A DNA stretch of 64,000 bases from Myxocyprinus asiaticus (GCF_019703515.2 NC_059346.1:50141501-50205500), one strand, 5' to 3'; numbered from the stretch's first letter, positions 11,891 to 23,996 are shown. Numbers and translations are program-made. The notes: generated by a model not told the origin, from the letters alone.

Positions 11891-12804
11891 TTATCTTTAC
11901 AAGATGGAGCATGTAGCCGCATTTTTTCCATATCCATTTAGCCATTCCATTCTCTCTTTACGTTAATGTTCTTTTTCCCTCCTTTTGTTTTGATTGGGTT
12001 GTTCCGTTCTAAAAGAAATTATCATGCTGAGACTAAGCCTGATCCGTACCATACAAATTAACCCCCCATCTCAGAAATGAAATCATATTTCTCCTAGCAA
12101 GTTGCATTCGGCAAAATATTCAACATATAATAAGAAGATCATCTTAATCCTTTAAAAGAGATCTAAGTAGCTAAGCCTTATTAAGCTGAAATCACCAGAA
12201 GAAAGACAATAAGAAAACCAAAATAATAAAATTGCAAGAAAAAAAAAATAATAATAATAATTTACGTATAGAGCATTTTAGAACTAGATATACGAGGCTG
12301 GTTTCCTAGACAGTTTAAAAAGGCTTAGATGTATCAGTGTTTCAGAGTTTCAGTGTTTTTAACAAAGGGTGTGCCTTTAACAATAGGCACTATAATGTCC
12401 CAAGGGTTGATATTTATTAACAGATTTCAACTTTTTACATTTACCATATATAAAGGCCACATCAAATCTAAGAAACTTTTATTATTCCTTCATTTATTTT
12501 TTCAAATGCCTTTTATGCATAGATTTTGTTTTTGTTTTTGTTTTTGTTTGTTTCACCCTTGACTCAGACCTAAAACATGAAAATACATCCTCAAATATAA
12601 ATTTTGACATATTTAAAAAAAAACAAAACAAAAAAAAAAAACTATGACAATCTAAACAAAGAGTGAAATAAACAAAGCATTTAAATATGTATTAAAAATT
12701 ATCTGTATTATTTGTACATAAATTATGACTGTTCCCCAGTTGTGGCATAATTTCCACCAAACCAGCAACTGTGCTCCAAGTATCTTCAAATGTAAGTGTA
12801 CCGG
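11891..12804. other. No gene recognised
   Basis: AT-rich sequence with an (AAT)n tract at 12241-12260 and short T-rich frames. Nothing coding is supported. Confidence 0.45.
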
Positions 12805-12975
12805 CAGGGCTGTTTCTGAGCATAATGGGGCCCTAAGTGAATTCCTACTTGGAATTTTAAGTTACATTTACCTCAAATTGGAATATATTAATTACACAAA
12901 ATGCTAAAAAATTTAAATAAATTAACAACAAATAACTATACAAATTAAAAAGAAATGACAATAAATAACAATAAA

Positions 12976-13044
<69 letters not shown>

Positions 13045-13116
13045 TGTATATATATATATAAGGCCCCCTGGTGGCTTGGACTGCTGATTATACACCTTAT
13101 AGCTAGAAATGGCCCT
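12805..13116. mobile_element. Short hAT-like MITE expanded by a (TA)n microsatellite
   Basis: The left end CAGGGCTGTTTCTGAGCATA and the right end, inverted, CAGGGCCATTTCTAGCTATA match closely, with GGGGCCCTAA / GGGGCCTTA in the same place behind them. A TA tract (12979-13062, about 40 units) occupies the centre. The flanks share only GTACC, so an 8-bp target duplication is not clean. CAGGGC-type ends fit hAT elements; there is no transposase. Confidence 0.55.
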
Positions 13117-13935
13117 GGTACCTAGTTACCAAAGAGACAATATGTGAGGAATTAAAAAATAAAAATCAAGGTAAATATAACTTGTGAACTGCATATAATG
13201 CAAAAAGTGTGAAAATATTATAAAGCCTAAGTGTGTGTATTTAGGATTCATACAATGCTAGGTATGAAATTAGCTTTAAGCAAGACAAATGATTCTGACA
13301 TTTTACCCCAAAATGTTTAAAATATAATTTCCAGTACTGTCCTTTCCACTTAAGAATAAATGGTTATCTGAAATGTGGTGGAGATTAAATTTGATCATGA
13401 AGATTCAGAGGGAACAAAGTGACATAAGGTGTGTCCCAAAGCACACACTTTTGAACTATTCTAAAACATTTTGTTGTGTATGTAGTATGAGTAGTATGTA
13501 ACAAAAAGAATGTTTGTTACAAACTTTGCAACAAAAAGAAGAGTACTATGAATACCCGGATGATGAACGTCTTCATCATCATGGAAGAGCTGGAGTAACC
13601 TGGCCGGGATGCTGGCCTGACAAATAATTGTAATTAATGGTGAATGTGTCAACTAATGAAACTTTACCTTACATCACAGCACCTTACGGATGTGAGTTAA
13701 ATGCTTTATCAACTCACGCTGTGTGAATATTTACATTATTTTAAATATTAGTGTTAAACTGAGTTTGACTAATGCGCTAAAGCTAGCAACAACACATGGC
13801 GTAGGTTTGAAACAACTCTTCCGTCAGCTGTGTAGTAAGCATTAGGGCTCCATTTGGGATGATACTACACTTTGAAAATTCATACACTGGATGGCCGAGT
13901 GCATAGTGTATGGTGTAAGTGCATATGGTTTAGTG

Positions 13936-15115
13936 CAGGGGTGTCCAGACTTTTTCGGTTGGGGGCCAAATGCAGAAAAAAAGAAGGTGCTGCAGGCCGC
14001 ATTGCTGTAATAATTTAAAAAATGGCTAGAAGCTACTTGATTGCCACTATGCATAATCTTAATATAATCTTTATATTGTATGCTTAATATTATGCAAGTT
14101 TTAATCATAATTTGTGCTCTATGGTATGCTTGTGTAGGCCTACATGTAAATAAAGGATAAGGTATTTCACTCACAAATAACTCTTATAATGGAACAGTGA
14201 TGGTTTTATGGAAAATATTATACTCATTTATTCACATTTTTATCTTTTGACGTCCATTCAGTGGCACTGCAAAAAACATATAGATTTGCTACTGAGTGTT
14301 GGGTGTGACCCACCACAATAATCAGAATCAGATCACATGTTATCACTTTATGAAGTGATGTAAGGAATTATTCTTTATTTTTCAAGGAATTACTCTTTAT
14401 TTTTCAAGGAATTACTCTTTATTTTTCAAGGAATTACTCTTTATAGCTATACAATTATAACTTCTGTTCTGTTGTTACATAATCAAAATTATTGCACTTT
14501 ATTTTATTTTATAGATGTTCATGTGCAAGTGTTTTAAATACTCTCTTCTACAGTACAGTATGTCCTCACTCAAATGGCGTGAATCTTTTTTCTTGTTTCA
14601 ATGAAATATCAGAATGAACCAATTAATTACAGTATACTTCCCAGTGCTGCAGAGGACGTTCTGGAAGAGTTCGGTTTGTGTGTCTCTGTGCGCGCTCAAA
14701 CTCTGTTCAGCAGCTCGCACAACAGCAGCTCTACTCAGTTGTGTGATGTGAGGTATCGGGACTTTTTAACAAGAACATGTATATGAGTAAAGTATCTAAC
14801 CTGATGTCAATCCTTCAATAAATGCATCATTCTTTCTGCATAGTGCTTCATCCTTGGAAAAAAGAAGTATTCAAAACCCACTGAACTCTGCCAGTGGATG
14901 AAGTTGATGGTGACAACACAGACCCCACTAGTGGAGAAGATGCGCTGTGAATAGCGGCTGCATGTGATAGTGACGTCCAGTACCCAGAATACGAATTTCA
15001 GATAATTTCTCCATAGCGGGCCTAATTCAGTTCTATTTCTATAGTCTCTCGCGGGCCGCATCGGAGCAGTCGGAGGGCCGCAGATGGCCCGTGGGCTGGA
15101 CTTTGGACAACCCTA
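13936..15115. mobile_element. Non-autonomous hAT transposon with perfect 8-bp target duplication
   Basis: It starts CAGGGGTGTCC and ends GGACAACCCTA, imperfect 11-bp terminal inverted repeats of hAT type. It is flanked on both sides by GTTTAGTG (13928-13935 and 15116-15123), the 8-bp duplication diagnostic of hAT insertion. Both ends carry GGCCGC/GCGGGCCGC-rich subterminal DNA. The 1.18-kb interior holds no transposase; the 61- and 84-codon frames inside have no recognisable motif. A 22-bp tandem repeat lies at 14362-14444. Confidence 0.85.
14362..14444. repeat. 22-bp tandem repeat, 3.8 copies
   Basis: The unit AAGGAATTACTCTTTATTTT plus TC starts at 14362, 14384, 14406 and 14428. The copies are almost identical, so the array expanded after the surrounding hAT element had formed. 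Confidence 0.95.
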
Positions 15116-15180
15116 GTTTAGTGTGTATCCTGTATTTTGGGTCACAGCTATAATTCCCCTGAGTGTCTACATACACTGTA

Positions 15181-15890
15181 GGACACTGCTAGTAGGCAAA
15201 TTGAATAAACTAGTGAAAAGAGTACTTTTAAGGCAGTTTCATTTCTAAAATTCAACAGGGCCAAAGTGCCAACATTTGAAGAGGATTAGCCTTTACCTAG
15301 GACTAAAAAAAAACTAGTCTAGAATGCTACAAACCCAAACCTTGGGTGCTTGACGCTTTTAAAAGTACTTTTTACCCTGCAATGCGTCTTATAAAGACAC
15401 TGCACCATAGCAGACAACCTCTTTCCGTGGCCTTGTGGGAAAAAGGTCTCCATGAAAGAGTGGATATATCAGACTCTGCTCTCCGAGGTGTCAGCTGAAA
15501 GGCAGGACTATGACTCAGGCCTCGTTATATTTTATGTGTATGGGGTGTGTGACTTTTTCTCATCAGCTTACTGTCAGAAAGCTTAAGAAGGGGCCTAATT
15601 TATCTGACATAGATCAAACCATTCTTAATGCATCTGTCAGCCATTTTGATGAGGTCTCGTCGATGTGAGACCAGTAGGTTCTTGTACAACAGAGCAGTTT
15701 AATTGACCCTCTTACTACATCTTTTATTCTGAGCTAATGGAGGAGCACTTATCACAGGGATGTTAAAAGATCAATTGGAGGTCAACTTAGTAACTTTGGT
15801 ATGTTAACCCTGTCTTATAACTGTTCAAATGACATGTGGTAAAGAAATCCCTTTTTTAACCAAGTTAAAAAATGAAAATCTACTGTGCAG
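15181..15890. other. Non-repetitive stretch, no gene recognised
   Basis: From about 15390 to 15780 the sequence is balanced in composition, free of recognisable repeats and without a long open frame. It could be unique regulatory DNA; there is no direct evidence. Confidence 0.4.
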
Positions 15891-16275
15891 TGTTGGGGAG
15901 TAATTTACTATAAGTAGAGATGTAGTGTGACAGTAGCTCAGCTGTTTTCACAATGGTGTAGCTTTTCCCGCAAGGAGCTGCATTTTCCGATGAGTAGCGC
16001 TGACGGGTCCATTGTTTTGCGAATGCAGCAGTGGAGCCGAGGGAGTAATCAAACTCTCTCTCTCTCTCTCTCTCATGTAGCGCTGCGAAAACCAAATCAT
16101 TTAAGTGAATTGGCTCTTTCTGACAGTTCATGTAAATGTACCAGTTAAAATAAACAAATCCCTCATATCTAGCATTGGTAACTGGTTAGTTTGTTTGAAT
16201 GCTTCATGTAAATGATCTAGTTCACAGAAATGATCCACTGATTCACTTGAGCCCGGTGTAGCCTTAAAAGGACTT
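15891..16275 (+). repeat. Probable dispersed repeat with GTGTTGGGGAGTAA start
   Basis: CAGTGTTGGGGAGTAA is the end of several teleost repeats and is followed by a GTAGC-rich segment and a (CT)n tract (16056-16075). The right end is not clear. The overlapping 73- and 83-codon frames on opposite strands are not supported as genes. Confidence 0.35.
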
Positions 16276-17082
16276 TGCCTTGTTTTTTGAAGCAAAATAA
16301 TAACTTTATTGTTGCTTTTTACCACTTTATTTCAATTCACTTGTACTTAAATTGTCTGCCAACAATACAAAGTTTTTTAGTTTTTTTTAGTTTTTTTTAT
16401 GGAGAGCATTTTAAAAAAAAAAAAATTTTGGACTGCAATGAAAACTTGCTTACCAATGAGATAAGAGCATTTGTCATTATTCCGGAGTCGCTGCTGCTGC
16501 ACAATCCAGCTCGTTGGTGGTGCTAATAAACTGGCAAACACAGGTGCTGTGCTCTTTTACATGTTTCACCCACAAACACTCTGAATTCAATGCAAAAATG
16601 CAGTAAATAAATAATATCGAAGCTGTAAACACATTCTTTTTTTTTTTTTTAGAATATGTATGTAATGTGTTGACACCTCATATTATATAATATAACTGGT
16701 ATTTTGTCTTAATGTACATTATTTAAGATTTATATTACTGTGCCTGTTATATTATCCAGGCATTAAAAAATAGCATTGAGGTTCGGCAATTCGTTTGTCT
16801 GTACTCATAGTTTGGACTAAGTTCATAGTAAAATATCACATGAAAAGATTCTTTACATACAATACTTTACTCTAAGTGTAAACAAACAAATTGCCAAACC
16901 TTACTGCTATTTTTATTGCAAGGCTAGAATAAAGTAGTAATAAAGTATTCCTCTAACAGTGCTCGTTTTCTCACCACACACAAGAAACCCTGAAATCAAT
17001 ACAAATATGTGATAATTAATAAAGGAAAGACCATGAGGCTATATCTTCTTTTATATTATTTTAAATGTTATGTATCCATAGT
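16276..17082. other. No gene recognised
   Basis: AT-rich sequence with T- and A-runs (16376-16425, 16636-16650). No coding or structural feature is supported. Confidence 0.45.
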
Positions 17083-17730
17083 CAGGGATGGGGAGTAATG
17101 AAATACATGTAATTATACATATAAATGATGCGATCCAAAGTGCAATTGAACAGCGGTGAAACACTTTCTTATGATGTGTTACATTTATACGAGCAGACAG
17201 AGAAGTAAGTTTGAAGTAAGTTTGGAGCACAAGAAATAGAAATAAACCTTGTGTAAATTGTCAGCTTTACGCTAAGCTAAAATGCTATTTCTAGCCATTT
17301 TACATGCACATGTTATCAGGTGCGATCATATTTTTTTATCGAGAAAATTCACGTTGGATCATAATTTCTTTGATATTAGGGCAAAAATCATATTCTTGAT
17401 GATAATTTTTGTATTGCTTTCCTGTAACAATATCTAAATATCTTTTTGATTTGATTTGATTGATCTTGTTTTAGAAACAACACTGAATATGATATTTTGG
17501 TTTTTCAGAGAATGTATTTTTAACATGTGTATATTGTCTTACTGTACTGCCAGAGTTTTTATATCAAAACAAGTGAAAAAATCTACCAGTGCTGAAGAAG
17601 TAATCCAAAGTATTTAGAATACGTTACTGACCTCGAGTAATCTAACGGAATATGTTACAAATTACATTTTACAGCATGTATTCTGTAATCTGTAGTGGAA
17701 TACATTTCAAAAGTAACCCTCCCAACCCTG
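17083..17730. mobile_element. Non-autonomous hAT-like element
   Basis: The left end CAGGGATGGGGAGTAATG and the right end, inverted, CAGGGTTGGGAGGGTTACTT pair as terminal inverted repeats. Flanks TCCATAGT (17075-17082) and TCCATGAT (17731-17738) agree at 6 of 8 positions, consistent with an aged 8-bp hAT duplication. The right third carries the ACAGATTACAGAATACATG (inverted) motif of a known teleost repeat. No transposase. Confidence 0.65.
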
Positions 17731-17957
17731 TCCATGATTTTACTATAGTAATATTGGAGTAACCATGACCATTTTCCACCCTTTCTCTGATCCTTAGAAT
17801 GTTACTAAACTTACTAAACTGTCTGTTTTGCTGCTGTGTATTTATATGGTAGACAGATTCCGCCATGTAATAAATAAAAGAAATAAAAGAGATAATTCTG
17901 ACTTTTTATCTCACAATCTGGCTGTGAAAATACGGAGCAACCAGCTTTGTTATAATT

Positions 17958-17980
17958 CCTTTTTTTTTTTTTTTTTTTTT
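17958..17980. repeat. Poly-T tract
   Basis: Run of more than 20 T immediately before the repeat fragment at 17984. Confidence 0.9.
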
Positions 17981-17983
17981 ACA

Positions 17984-18102
17984 GCTTAGTCTTTTTTCAC
18001 TATGGAGGAAGTTTTGAGTTCTTAAGGTTACAGTATGTTTCCACCGAGCAATTAACTCTTTTATCTAAATGATCAAGGACATTTTTATGTGATGTGACCC
18101 CT
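17984..18102 (-). repeat. GGGGTCATG family, copy 3 (fragment)
   Basis: GGAGGAAGTTTTGAGTTCTTA, ACAGTATGTTT, GATCAAGGA and GTGACCCC followed by TTAA (18103-18106) match the end of the repeat at 55-337 in the same orientation. Truncated at the poly-T tract on its left. Confidence 0.6.
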
Positions 18103-19572
18103 TTAACAAAAGTTAGAAGTTATGGGGTTGAATTGCCTGTTCCTGAACCACTGCAAGAGTACAGAGTAAACATGCAGAGCAAGAGTTCATTGTGATGATC
18201 TTTATCCACCCCCCCCCCCCAAGGTCCAAAAGCCCATCAGTCTGTTAAGGATCCAAATATGCATACAAACATTTTCATGCAACAGTAAGCAGTCCTTGAG
18301 GTGATTAATCTACTGGGGCCATCTGTGTGGGCGTAGATGTGGGAATTGATTGGTGGGTCAAAGAAAGGCCTTCAAGAGATTTTACACTTGGGGATTTTGT
18401 CTCCATATTGTGTGCTCTACTTAAGAAAGAATGTCATAGGTGTTTGGAACAACACAAAGATGAGTAAATGATGACAGAACTATTCCTTTAACACTTGGTA
18501 GATTGAGTAACCTGAACATGACCACTGCTGCCTAAAGCCTTTACTAGTAAGACAGTTATGCATGTAATATATAGCAAGCACATGATGCTACATAACTAGC
18601 TCTGATCATCCCTGTCAAAGGGATGCAACTGGAATAGACAGAGTGTAAAACCTCAGATTCTTTGTCTTATCATTTTAGCATGTGAGGTAAAGACCAGGAC
18701 CAAGGTGAAGTCAATGTGGAGTGACTGAAGTGGAGAAGGAACTGCCTGGCCTGAATTCACAATCGCTAGGAATTTACAATTTTTAACACTCCAGGCAAAT
18801 TAAATAGCATCTCAATTAATAAGTGTAAAAGCACTGCCTAATAAACTAAGAGGAAATACTGTACTTTTCTGCACACAATTGCAGACTTTACAATTGTCCC
18901 AACCAGATATAGTGATACGTGATAAATCCTATCTCTTCCATGTTAAGGGCTGTTCACATACACAGTTATAACATTTCTGAAGGCTGCTGAGTCTCTATGC
19001 TGTTGGTTGCTAGCAGGCATTCCTACCTGCTTGCATTATGTAGGTGCCATTGTAGTGAAAAGATGGAGCAGGATATTCATAAAAACTTCTTTTGTGTTCT
19101 GCATCAAAAAATTAAGTAATATGGGTTTTGAAAGATATGAGGGTAAGTAAATTGCAATAATTTTTAGGTGAAATATTACTTTAAAATTAGAGCTCATACA
19201 ATGATTCACCGTTGGATACAGTAATTATGCAATTTAGAGAAAAATATAAAAATTCAGAGACAGAAAAAAAAAATAGAGAGAAAAAATCAGAGAGAAACAA
19301 ATTCAGAGAACAAAAAAAAAATAAAAATAAAAAATCAGAGAGAAAAAAAAAGTGCCTGAGCAAGGCACTAAGACACCTAAAAAATATATACTTTTACATA
19401 GTGATTATTATTATTTATTTTTTTTTTCGCTTTGCGGATTAGGGCTTCTGTAAGCTATCAAGTAACGTATTGCAATTGTTTGGTTTTAATACTAATTAAA
19501 ATGTATTAAAAAAATAACACAATTAAATGTTTGATTTAATTAGTTTGTTACTGCCAGTGTATACGAACATTT
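18103..19572. other. No gene; relics of the TTAA fold-back family
   Basis: 18425-18500 (AAGAATGTCATAGGTGTTTGG ... GAACTATTCCTTTAA) and 19040-19190 (TTTTGTGTTCTGCATC ... AGGTGAAATATTACTTTAA) are degraded ends of the TTAA fold-back family. A C-run lies at 18212-18222 and a purine-rich A/GA tract at 19240-19360. The 76-codon Lys/Glu-rich frame there is low-complexity. Confidence 0.5.
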
Positions 19573-21107
19573 AATATGTTTTCCGTCCTAACCAGTCGTG
19601 ACCACGACAAGCGACATTTTGCCACCTACTTGATTTCTATTTCTGTCACATCTAGATAGCTTCACCAACTGTGAAATCCCACTGGTCCAAAATCACCTTA
19701 ATTGTTTCCAAAAAATACTTTTGTATTATTTGTAGTTACTATGTAACTTTTGGCCCTCTAGCAGCTGAAGCATAAAACTACAGGTTACTTATGGAGAAAC
19801 ATTGTTTTGGAAATTACGTGAGTTGGGCGTCGCCTCCGCGCGAATGAATCTGATGGTTTGAGGAGTAACCATGGTTACAGGTGATCATCTTATCAGAGCG
19901 AATGTCATTAACGACAACAAAACTCACCCCCTCCCCTCAAAAAATCAGTAAATAAGGAAATGAAGAGAAAGATGGCTATCCGAAAATATGTTTTATGAGC
20001 AGGTAAGTAGCATATCTTCCGCTGTTGTTTTGACTTATTGAAAAGAGTTGTTTTAAAATAAATAGCATTACGAAAGTTAGGCAACAATGACATTACACAT
20101 ATTGATTGCTAGTGATATCATGAACTATTATGACTCAGCTAGCAGGCAAATAGACCAATGTAGTAACTAGTTTAGAGATTGGCATTGTTACCGGTATAAA
20201 AGTTAAATTTTTTCCATTGTCCTTCCTTCCTCGAAAATTAAATTGAAAGCACTGCAGTATCACAATCCATAATAAAATGTCCCATTAGAGTGGCTAATGC
20301 TATCTAATGAACTACCACACTAAGAGAGCTACCTGGCTAACTATAGATCCAATAAAATACTGTATCTTACCTTTCCAGCAAGAAAAATTCCATATCTGGG
20401 TCGGTTTTAAATCTTTTAAGATCTTGGAGTTGTCGGCACCTCTGAAAAGCCAATTCAATTTTGTTTCGTGTTTTATTACGGGCTCTGTCGCTTTCCCTTT
20501 ATGCTTGCAGACTATTTTCAGTTATAGGTTTCTCTATTTTGAAAATGGGTGATTCCCCAGAGGGTTGCCTTTTTGAATGATCCATGGTCAGTGTTGCTCA
20601 TTTGTTGTGACTACAAGCTTTCAGCTTTAATCTACTACCACACCTACAGTATTACCGCACATATACATGCGCTGTAGTAGCTGGACCTTATTTTCTTTTC
20701 TTTATGGACATGACGTTAACACGCACAGACGAATGCCGAAAGTATGCAATTTCCTGCCAAATCTGTCCAGACAGCTCTAAAATATAAATAATTAATATAG
20801 GCTTACCATAGTGAATCAGGGTAAGGCAAAAACATCATTTTTAAGACGGATTGTTGGTGTATTTGCTCATTAATGTTTTTTTTTTTTTTTTTCTTACATT
20901 GTATAGCTTTTAGCTGGGATAAAAGAAAGTATTTTAACATACTTTTGAAAATAGAAAAATTACAAATCACCTCTAAGTATAAAATGGGTTCTGATTGGCT
21001 GTGATTATTTCACATTGTCACAGCATTTTGCATTCAATGAGGACAAAAGAATTACTTGCCCCTGCAATCTTGTCGTGTTGCGCCTGGTTAGGACACGGCA
21101 TAATATT
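19573..21107. mobile_element. DNA transposon remnant with about 30-bp terminal inverted repeats
   Basis: Left: CCGTCCTAACCAGTCGTG then CACGACAAG (19583-19610). Right, inverted: CCGTGTCCTAACCAGGCGCA then CACGACAAG (about 21070-21097). The order and spacing are the same, so these are the two ends of one element of about 1.5 kb. The family is not certain. The interior holds an exon-like relic on the minus strand (20371-20498). A palindromic AT-rich outer flank (AATAT on both sides) prevents an exact border and target duplication. Confidence 0.6.
20371..20498 (-). pseudogene. Candidate exon of a transposon-derived protein, ending in a splice donor
   Basis: The minus strand is open from a stop at 20499-20501 down to 20371. 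The last part reads NKIELAFQRCRQLQDLKR then FKTDPDMEFFLLE, immediately followed by GTAAG (20366-20370), a good 5' splice site. The pattern (aliphatic-A-F-x-R-x-R-x-L-x-x-L-K-x-F-K-T-D-x-x-x-x-F-F-L-L) is one I associate with an exon of fish DDE-transposon-related proteins that often carry a THAP domain. That assignment is from memory and tentative. It lies inside the TIR element at 19573-21107, which fits a transposon gene. No neighbouring exon could be recognised. Confidence 0.35.
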
Positions 21108-21887
21108 CAAAAGACTGGAAAGAGAGGGTTAAAGTGCATGAGCCTGGAAAAATAAGTGATGGGATAGGAAGGACATAATCGACTTCTAAATAGAACTCAT
21201 TCACTCGGCTCTATTTGTGCCTTTTTCCCACTCTATCTCTCTTCCGTCAGTCCACACTGCACAGAGATAGCAAAGAACCATCTCCTAAAGCTATAATGGA
21301 TTAAATAACTGACAGAAGACCCACTATTAGTTCTCTCAAGCAATCATGACCAGTGTTGAACCCTGTGCAAGTCATTTGTTTCTCTTCTTAATTTCTCTCT
21401 TTTCTCCACCTCATCTCAAGTGAAGGACTGCTGGATAGAAACGCAGCTGTGCAGCAGAGATCATTGGGTATATGAAAATTTAATATGTGGATCTCCACTG
21501 TGCGCATAGTACGAAACATTCACAATCTCATATTATTTGTTAAATCAGACAGAATACTATGCTAGGACATTGCATTACCATTTAAGCAATGATGATTGCC
21601 AGGGAACAGTGAGTAACGTACAATAAGAGCTGGCAGCAGATGTACTAATGATACAGCTGCAGATTCAGCTATGTCTTCCTAAAAACCCTCTATGGAAGCG
21701 AACTGACCTGTGCTCAGCATAGTTCAATAAGTGGTATTTCTTGTAAGATTACTAGAGTGTTTCTCACATTTGTCCAAGAGTTTTGCTTCATATACTGTAG
21801 ATGCAGGAGGAAAATGGGCCAACAGATCGCTGACCTTATTTATACTGTATATGTGACTGTATATGCAAAGGTGTACAGTCAGATGTA
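21108..21887. other. Non-repetitive stretch, no gene recognised
   Basis: About 0.8 kb without recognisable repeats or long open frames. Balanced composition at 21180-21700; possible unique non-coding DNA. Confidence 0.4.
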
Positions 21888-22080
21888 CACTGGGGTCCAA
21901 AAGTCTGAGACCACATAAAAAAATCTTTTTTTTTTCTTTTTTTTTTTTTTTTGCTTTTTCATTTAAAACGTGAAATAAAATGTTTGGATTTTCATTGAAA
22001 ATGTTTATACAAGGTAAAGTTGCAATGTAAAATGAAAAAAGAAATATTAAAGAAAATAAATAAGTACATTTGTGACACTG
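21888..22080 (+). repeat. Tc1-like terminal fragment (CACTGGGGTCCAAAAG type)
   Basis: After TA (21886-21887) the sequence CACTGGGGTCCAAAAGTCTG then AGACCAC is the terminal repeat of a fish Tc1-like family. A T-rich tract follows. No opposite end is present; the fragment stops where the next Tc1 element begins. Confidence 0.55.
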
Positions 22081-22092
22081 ATACTATATATA

Positions 22093-23672
22093 CAGTTGAA
22101 GTCAGAAGTTTACATACGCCTTAGCCAAATACATTTAAACTCCGTTTTACCACAATTCCTGACATTTAATCGTAGAAAACATTCCCTGTCTTAGGTCAGT
22201 TAGGATCACTATTTTATTTTAAGAATGTGAAATGTCAGAATAATAGTAGAGATAATTATTTATTTCAGCTTTTATATCTTTCATCACATTCCCATTGGGT
22301 AAGAAGTTTGCATACCCTTTGTTAGTATTTGTTTGCATTGCCTTTAAATTGTTTAACTTCGGTCAAACATTTTAGGTAGCCTTCCACAAGCTTGCTGGAA
22401 TTTTGGCCCATTCCTCCAGACAGAAAAGGTTTAACTGAGTCAGGTTTGTAGGCCTCCTTGCTTCAGTTCTGCCCACAAATTTTTTATCAGATTGAGGTCA
22501 GGACTTTGTGATGGCCACTCCAATACCTTGACTTTGTTGTCCTTAAGCCATTTTGCCACAACTTTGGAGGTATGCTTGGGGTCATTGTCCATTTGGAAGA
22601 CCCATTTGCGACCAAGCTTTAACTTCCTGGCTGATGTCTAGAGTTGTTGCTTCAATATATCCACATAATTTTCCTTCCTCATGAGGCCATCTATTTTGTG
22701 AAGTGCACCAGTCCATCCTGCATAAAAGCACCCCCACAGCATGATGCTGCCACCCCCATGCTTCACGGTTGGGATGGTGCTCTTCGGCTTGCAAGCCTCA
22801 CCCTTTATCCTCCAAATATAACAATGGTCATTATGGCCAAACAGTTCAATTTTTGTTTCATCAGACCAGAGGACATTTCTCCAAAAATTAAGATCTTTGT
22901 CCACATGTGCACTTGAAAACTGTAGTCTGGCTTTTTTATGGTGGTTTTGGAGCAGTGCCTTCTTCCTTGCTGAGCAGCCTTTCAGGTTATGTCGATATAG
23001 GAATCGTTTTACTGTGGATATAGATACTTGTCTACCTGTTTCCTCCAGCACCTTCACAAGGTCCTTTGCTGTTGTTCTGGGATTGATTTGCACATTTCGA
23101 CCCAAATTATATTCATCTCTAGGAGACAGAATGTGTCTTCTTCCTGAGCGCTATGATGGCTACGTGGTCCCATGGTGTTTATATTTGCATATTATTGTTT
23201 GTACAGATGAATGAGGTGCATTCAGGTGTCTGGAAATTGCTCCCAAGTATGAACCACTCTTTTGGAGGTCCACAATCTTTTTCTGAGGTCTTGACTGATT
23301 TCTTTTGATTTTCCCATGATGTCAAGCAAAGACGCACTGAGTTTGCAGGTAGGCCTTAAAATACATCAACAGGTACACCTCCAGTTAGCCAATTAGCCTA
23401 TCAGAAGATAACTGGCTGATTGTCTAAAAGCTTGACATCATTTTCTGGAATTTTCCAAGCTGCTTAAAGACACAGTTAACTTAGGGTATGTAAACTTCTG
23501 ACCCACTGGAATTGTGATATAGTCAATAAAAAGTGAAACAATCTGTCTGTAAACAATTGTTGGAAAAATTACTCATTCATGCACAAAGTAGATGTCCTAA
23601 CTATAGTTTGCTAATATGAAATATGTGGAGTGGTTAAAAAATGAGTTTTAATGACTAAACTAAGTGTATGTA

Positions 23673-23679
<7 letters not shown>
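22093..23679 (-). mobile_element. Tc1 transposon A (IR/DR type), full-length but defective
   Basis: The left end follows TA (22091-22092) with CAGTTGAAGTCAGAAGTTTA, and an inner direct repeat (AAGAAGTTTGCATACCC) lies near 22302. The right inner repeat GGTATGTAAACTTCTGACCC (about 23488) and outer repeat AAGTGTATGTAAACTTCT (about 23661) give the IR/DR layout of the Sleeping Beauty-like Tc1 class. The outermost bases of the right end (normally GACTTCAACTG) are missing: the repeat runs straight into a (CT)n microsatellite. A broken transposase gene lies between. Without its right terminus the element should not be mobile. Confidence 0.9.
22322..23317 (-). pseudogene. Tc1 transposase, frameshifted and stopped
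   Basis: The gene would start at 23317 (MGKSKEISQDLRK), the usual start of Tc1 transposases of this class, and end at TAA 22322-22324 after ...KQFKGNA-x-KY. The region 23105-22638 is one uninterrupted frame containing the paired-like DNA-binding end, the WSDETK motif (first catalytic Asp) and [11 protein letters not shown]. Upstream an indel after DLRK and two TAG stops break the N-terminal helix-turn-helix region. Downstream an indel near 22640 and several stops disrupt the part carrying the second Asp and the Glu. About 330 codons expected. Inactive. Confidence 0.88.

Positions 23680-23755
<76 letters not shown>
23677..23755. repeat. (CT)n-(TA)n compound microsatellite replacing the Tc1 end
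   Basis: About 25 CT units followed by about 14 TA units. The CT tract begins inside the TTCT of the Tc1 terminal repeat, suggesting expansion from or into the element end. Confidence 0.95.
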
Positions 23756-23768
23756 TGTTTATATATAT

Positions 23769-23924
23769 TAGGGCTGTCAATCAATTAAAATTTAAAATCG
23801 AATTAATTACATGGTATGGCGATTAATTAATCCAATTAATCGCAAACATAAATATTTGCTGAGAAAGCCCCTCAAATAACAATAATTCAATAAATAATGA
23901 TTACATAATTATAAATAAAATAAC

Positions 23925-23996
<72 letters not shown>

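Larger units (their letters stand above)
13431..15180. repeat. Older dispersed repeat split by an hAT insertion
   Basis: GTGTCCCAAAGCACACACTT at 13432 and TGTATTTTGGGTCACAGCTAT near 15130 look like the two outer ends of a teleost repeat rich in TAGTATG and CATACT motifs (13480-13510, 13855-13920). The right part is separated from the left part by the hAT element at 13936-15115. Removing that element and one copy of its target duplication rejoins the two halves. Confidence 0.5.
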
